In this document: piece by piece, positions 53,484-64,000 of the stretch
Layout: every line of letters starts with the position of its first letter
How positions within the stretch are numbered: the first letter of the stretch is position 1
Position numbers and translations under genes: made by a program
Notes under the pieces: generated by a model
The model's database searches: none
The model's input: only the letters and a program-made list of their open reading frames with translations
What the model was told of the DNA's origin: nothing
From: Anoplolepis gracilipes
Taxonomy: Eukaryota > Arthropoda > Insecta > Hymenoptera > Formicidae
NCBI RefSeq assembly: GCF_047496725.1
Contig: NC_132973.1
Span: 1,463,501-1,527,500 of the forward strand
Length of the DNA stretch: 64,000 nt
Reading direction: 5' to 3'

Positions 53484-56368
53484 TGAAATTACCTTTTTAC
53501 CGATTACAGACTGTATATCAAAGATTTTTGTATATTACTTTTGTTACTGATCTTGTTCCACGTTAAGAGCTGACAACTTTTATATTTAAGAATTAATGAT
53601 GTACCTGTGGATATAAATGTGTTATTACTTGTATTTTATATTTTATGTCAATATGTTTTTTTGTTTTCTCTATACATATGTTGTATGTGAAAATATAATG
53701 CAAAAATATAAATATGTGCGCAATTCTGTCATAATATTTGCCTAATTTATTTTTTTGTTGTCAACTTTTTTTCTGTGGAACAAGAAGTAGTGCTCTGGCG
53801 ATCATTATTTATTGTCCATAAAGATATTAATAATGTTCGATAAATATTATCAAGTCACAGTATTGCCTTTACATATTATATATTTATTAATATATAAAAA
53901 AAACAATATTTTTTTATACCACAATGTCTCATAGACAAAGTTCATGAATAACATTTTAATTTATGTATATTCAGGTATTCTCTCCTGCGTTCAATAATTT
54001 TTTGTTAAGATATTAACAACAAATATTGATCGCGCAAAGTACGCTCAAGAAAAGATCACGTATATTTCGTGTATATTAATTATAAAAGATTCTACTTTCT
54101 TTTTTTTTCATAGTGCAGAAATTTGTACTTGATATATTTTATTACACACAGACATATGTTATATAAACCTATAAATTTATATAAATTTTTACGTCGACAT
54201 TGTTTTATATAAATTTATATAGACAAATTTTATATAAACATATGTCCATGATTTTAATGAAACTTGCTCATGATTATAAATAAATTGAAATCTTGCATAA
54301 CTGTGCGAACGATTTTTATGATATATTTGACATATTTAATTGGTTACCAGTTTGCAACGGTATTAACCATTTTATGCATCGATTGCATTCCACTTCAACT
54401 TTCTGTTTGTAAGACAGATTTTTTGACGATTCATTTGCTGATTAAAAATAATTCAGCGTTTTTATTACAAGTTATCAGCAACTAATTTTCATTGATTTAC
54501 GTGATCTCTCTTTTTTTCTGTAGTTATAAAAAAAAATAAAATGAGAGAATAATATCTGTTTATTCGCATTGTGAGTCGAATTAAGGATAGTTGTATATTA
54601 TTGTATATTTATAATAATTAATAAAACGTTCGTTCCGAATAAATTGATTTCAAGAGTACAGAGATAATTGACTTTTCGCTCTTGGTATAATATTAATATG
54701 ATTTATAATTCTCGAAGAATAACGCGAAAAGTAACATTATTCTAGTTATTTAAATGTTGTAATTTTTAAAAAGAATTATCGCGGAAGAATTATATTAGCC
54801 GCGTCATACTTGCACGTGGAAAAAGGAAAGATTATTCACCATACCATCAGTATTCGTATTGAAATTATCATTTTTTTTTTTTATCGACGTCAACATATTT
54901 ACATTAAACAATTTGAAATAATCAAACACTGCTTAAATTCTAAAGTCTAAAGTCTAAGATAACGAAATTTGATCTGCCTAAATCGACATAATCGCCTAAA
55001 TCGCCGCGCGCTTTAACTACATATATTGGCTATCATTTATCAATAGGCCTCTTTTTAATGAAAGCATATGTACGATGCATTTTCCTCACGAATTAATCAT
55101 CGCCGTCAGCCGTCAGCCGTCAGTCGAGCTGCGCTCAGTCGATCGTGGTCGTCCCTCGTGAACGTATCTTTCTTCGTGTTCGCGAATGATAGCTGGTAAC
55201 ATCGTACAGTTGCTAACATGTGTTGCATGAAAAGCGAATATAATGGAAAACATATGTTACCGTATTGAGAAACACTGAAATTTTTTCCACTTTACGTCAT
55301 CGCGCACTTGTATATTTTCGCGCCATGTATCTCGCAGAAGATCAAACAAAAAAGGTCGCAAATTCTTAACAGGAATTTTTCGCTTGAAATTGAATTTTCC
55401 ATTGTCAAAGTCGGATAATTTCAATATTCAATAGAATAATTCCAAATCCTGTATTTTTTTCTTAATTTTTTTTTTAAGGAATTGATAAGACAGTTGAAAC
55501 TTAAATTATAACGATGATAACTTATAGATAATTAAATGAAGTAAACTAGGTAAAGATAAATTTTGAATTTGAAGCAAAGAATAAGGAACGCAATTTAACA
55601 TAGCAGAATTTAAAAGGTACGTTATAATTGCTTAAAAACAAATACATTATTTGCCTTTTGGACAAAAAAATATATATTTGAAAGCATCGTCATAAGCGGT
55701 GTATCGATATGTCTAATATCACGGAAATACAGGAACTAAACTATAATTTATATATTTAAATATAATTTCACACTGAAATAAAATAATTTTAGGTTAGTTT
55801 TGCTTAAGGTTAGTGATGCTACATATATGTCAAAATATAAGAAAAATTTATTGAGAAAAACTTGACGCAACTTTAATAAATTATTTTTTTTAATTGCAAA
55901 GAATAGAGATTAAGAAGGAGGAAAAGAGGTAAATTTGAAAGAACCATTTTTTTCAAAATTCTTTGAAACGTGTATATTTTGTAACGCGGGTGGTATTTGA
56001 CACTAAATGCGTTAAATATTAATACAGGTTCAATTTTTTTCTTGTTTCTCTTAAACCGGTTGGATATGATTCAGAGAACTTTTTATTCGCCAGAGTTTCT
56101 GTAGCACATGCAACATAAAGTGATTCAGATTGTAACAGTGTATCGTAATTTGTGAAATGTCTACATTGGTAAAACTAAATACACACGTTCCTCTTTTACA
56201 AAGCCTTGAATGTAAAAATAGGAGTATTAAACTGTAGGAATCGCTCTTTAGATAAATATATTTGCGATAAATATAAAAAACGTTTTTTACTTTACGATAA
56301 TACGCGTTATTATATGTAAAGAGGTAAGAGTTTTTTTTTTATCTGTTACTTTGTCCACATGCAATCTT

Positions 56369-56392
56369 AAAAAAAAAAAAAAAAAAAAAAAA
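56369..56392. repeat. Poly-A tract
   Basis: A 24-base run of A. Confidence 0.85.
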
Positions 56393-57097
56393 CTTCAATT
56401 TATGGTTACGTAAGGGAATACAATTTGCTGCGGAAAATCTGACAGGAAGGATTCTAATATAGAAGAATAAATAATTTTGTATATAGGTCTTACCGATCGC
56501 AGATTAATTTGTTTTCTACATCGTGTTGTATTATATTCTAAATATTTTTGTACTGTGCATTAGCCACAACATATCTTGAATCAAATAATCTAGATGGATT
56601 TATATGCCTAAGCGTACTAAACATATACATGTATAAAGAATGACTATTTATAATAGCACAAGTATACGTGTATCGTCCGTCGACTGTCTCGTCCATCAGC
56701 CATGAGTCGGTAATGCCTATTATATCTACTGTTGATGCATTTAATTATTGTCTACATACATAATTCCTCTATACATATCATAAAGAGGATTGAACTCATT
56801 GATCGAAACGGAGTTGAAAATTCCAGAGTCGTGATGTGCATGTTTAACATAAATTTCGAACACGGTAATTTTCATTCTCTCTCGCGCACTTCCTGGCAAT
56901 TGTATTCATCGAGAATTGTTACACATGTTGACATTGATAGACATGAATCAGTCAGACTTTACATATCCGATAAAACGTGAAAAATAAGCCGTTTGAACGA
57001 CATGGCTTTGTCAAGATATTTCAAGATCTTTAAGACAACACACTTATAAAAAAATATCACAATTAGATACTGTATTTTGAACATTCGTTGATAAATT

Positions 57098-57213
57098 CCC
57101 AGTGAAAAATAACTCATCAAATCGATGTCGATTTGATATCAATTCGATGTAATTTCGATGATTTGATGTCGATTCGATATCAATTTGAAGTCGATCGATG
57201 ATTTCTCACTGGG
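57098..57213. mobile_element. Short CCCAGTGA-ended element with GATATCAA/TCGATG repeats
   Basis: CCCAGTGAAAAAT at the left end is matched by ATTTCTCACTGGG at the right with one mismatch. The 116-base interior is made of variations of TCAAATCGATGTCGAT in both orientations. No target-site duplication was certain. Confidence 0.6.
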
Positions 57214-58677
57214 TGTGCGAAAGCACAATTTTCGAAAAATTTCTGATATGCCATTGAATGTGCATCGAGTCGCTTTTCGAATATTAGTTAATTAGCGACG
57301 ACGTGTAAATCCTGCTAATTGTAAGCGTTTCGGCAAGCGATCCCGATGATGCGGTCCCGTGATCGGCTTACGAACGGACTACTTTTCCCTTGTTAGCGCT
57401 CGCGACTCAACAATTGACCCTGGTGATTGATCACAAAATAACAGAACTTTGATCTGCAGAATTCCATGTGACTTTATAGAAATAGCATTGACCGTCAAAT
57501 CTTATCGTGCGCGGTAAAATTTCACCATAATTTTATTGCATTTTGAACAATCCTGTGACGGTATATAAAGAGCAATAAAATATGAAAAGAAAATAGTGTC
57601 TGATTAGATCTGTTTATCTCCTTTTGATTAAATTGTTATCTCTTTATTAATGCTAGTTCGTGGCTCGTTAGTATGAGATGAGATTTCAAGGCATTATAAA
57701 CTCATGTGCAACTGGGAGAGCGATTCTGTCACGATTGTCATTCAGCGTTAACGAGACCAAATTACTAGCACGTACGAAGAAGTCATAGGTCAGTGGTTTC
57801 AAACAAGGAAGCGCTAACGATAACCGGTCTTAAACAATGCGGTCGCGATATCCTTTGCCAATTGATGTTATCCGCAAATGACGTCAGTCATAATAGAATC
57901 CTTGTTACATTTTTATTGTCACATTGTTATGTAATATTTTGAGCGTTGCATTGCCGGACAACGAGAGTGCGATGTATGAAGTAACAAAAACTAAATTAAA
58001 TATTTCTGGCAACATGCCAATCGATAGTTCTCATCGAAGGACTAGCGAATTAAAAATATCAGTGCATTGTGACTTTAGAAATTGATACGACTCACAATTT
58101 GTAAAAATGATCCGAAAGAGATATTACTGATTAGAGACAAAGATCTTTAACTACACACACACACATATATATATATTGAAATTGGACAGAAATGTGATTG
58201 ACAATTGTGTTGCGGAAACCTCTATTATTACAAGCAGTCACGACCGACTGCTGATTAAATTTCAAGCATATTGTCGATTGTGTGTTAGTCAACGTGTAAT
58301 TCGACAATTATAATCGTTACATTAGTAATTAAAAATTACGTAACATAAAAGATAATTTATCTTACTACATGCCGATATTTAATGATATTTTTGTAATAAA
58401 TAAAATTAATAGAGTACTATTTATATCAACACGGAGACTATGCAAAAAATTGATATAAATACAATTTTGATTACATATAAAAAAGATAAAATATTTAATA
58501 ACGATAAGCATAATTATTTGTACAATAAAAGTTGGTATTATTAATTAAGATAGAGACATTTTACAAATACTTATAACGAAATTCTATAATTGCGATATAT
58601 GTTTTATGACTTTAATAAGTAAAATGTATAATTTTTTAAATAGACTAAATAGATTTAGTTCTTTGATTTCAGCAAAA

Positions 58678-63710
<5,033 letters not shown>

Positions 63711-64000
63711 TTAATTGACATATACTACTAAACTAGGGCAATTATGCAAGATTTTCAAATTTTTCCTGTAGTTTGGTAATGGCCATTTTTATTCTTTATC
63801 AAAGAAGGCATTTATATTTAACTAAGTAGGAAAGTATATATAAATATGCAAGAAATATATCAAATAAACTTCCGTTCCTATCAGAATAAAAACTTTAACT
63901 TTAATTTTTAAATAATTTGAAATTAATATCTAAAAATGTAAATTAATATTTTCTAACTCTTTATTGAATTATCAAAAGAGAAAATACAAAATGTAAACAT
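63711..64000 (+). other. 3' UTR and downstream flank of the SLC5 gene
   Basis: AT-rich, with no further coding sequence. A canonical polyadenylation signal AATAAA lies at 63863-63868, about 155 bases after the stop codon, and another AATAAA-containing stretch follows near 63884. Confidence 0.7.

Larger units (their letters stand above)
53484..58671. other. AT-rich gap between the P5A ATPase and the SLC5 gene
   Basis: The first few hundred bases should be the ATPase 3' UTR; no canonical AATAAA was seen within 200 bases, only variants such as AATATA near 53690. The rest shows no coding similarity. It contains a 24-base poly-A (56369-56392) and a 116-base fold-back element (57098-57213). The end, up to the AG at 58671-58672, is probably a 5' UTR intron of the SLC5 gene. 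Confidence 0.5.

Noticed and set aside
58606..58677. In-frame upstream ATG extending the SLC5 protein by 24 residues
   Set aside because: A strong TTTGATTTCAG acceptor at 58662-58672 and a better ATG context at 58678 indicate this is intron.

Overview
This is eukaryotic nuclear DNA, almost certainly from an insect and most likely a hymenopteran such as an ant. I infer this from four things: genes split into many exons by short GT-AG introns (often 60-100 bases); very many dinucleotide microsatellites and small terminal-inverted-repeat elements; patches rich in CpG; and a gene set with a TET-type CXXC exon, a Spätzle-family Toll ligand, a P5A ATPase and an SLC5 transporter. Species cannot be fixed from the sequence alone.

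Layout. From 1 to about 41.5 kb there is one confident coding exon: 20065-21180 on the minus strand. It encodes a 372-residue N-terminal segment ending in a CXXC zinc finger of the TET dioxygenase type, and a clean splice donor follows. The catalytic exons must lie to the left, outside the window, so 1-20064 reads as one long intron of this gene (assuming the assignment is right). The 20 kb on the other side (21.2-41.5 kb) is non-coding. It is full of microsatellites, CpG-rich promoter-like patches (about 26.1-31.6 kb) and MITE-like elements.

From 41.5 kb on, genes are dense. A complete seven-exon spätzle-family gene runs on the minus strand (41583-45795, 322 aa). It has a signal peptide, a furin-type RVKR site and a 107-residue seven-cysteine knot. 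About 2.5 kb away, head to head, an 18-exon gene for the ER P5A ATPase (ATP13A1 family, 1163 aa) runs on the plus strand (48314-53483). After a 5 kb AT-rich gap, a 13-exon sodium:solute symporter of the SLC5 family (604 aa) fills 58678-63710. All exon joints in these three genes keep frame and were worked out by hand from GT/AG signals and family conservation.

The genes do not form one pathway: TET acts on DNA or RNA 5-methylcytosine or N6-methyladenine, Spätzle is an extracellular Toll ligand, the P5A ATPase is an ER membrane-protein quality-control pump, and the SLC5 protein is a plasma-membrane carrier. I found no convincing undescribed multi-gene system. The observations most worth checking are non-coding: a (TG)n tract forming the 3' splice site of spätzle exon 2, a perfect TALE-homeodomain palindrome in a spätzle intron, an upstream ORF whose stop overlaps the TET start, a TTAA-flanked MITE nested around a second element, a near-perfect ecdysone-receptor-like inverted repeat, and two GGGGCC-type G-rich tracts.
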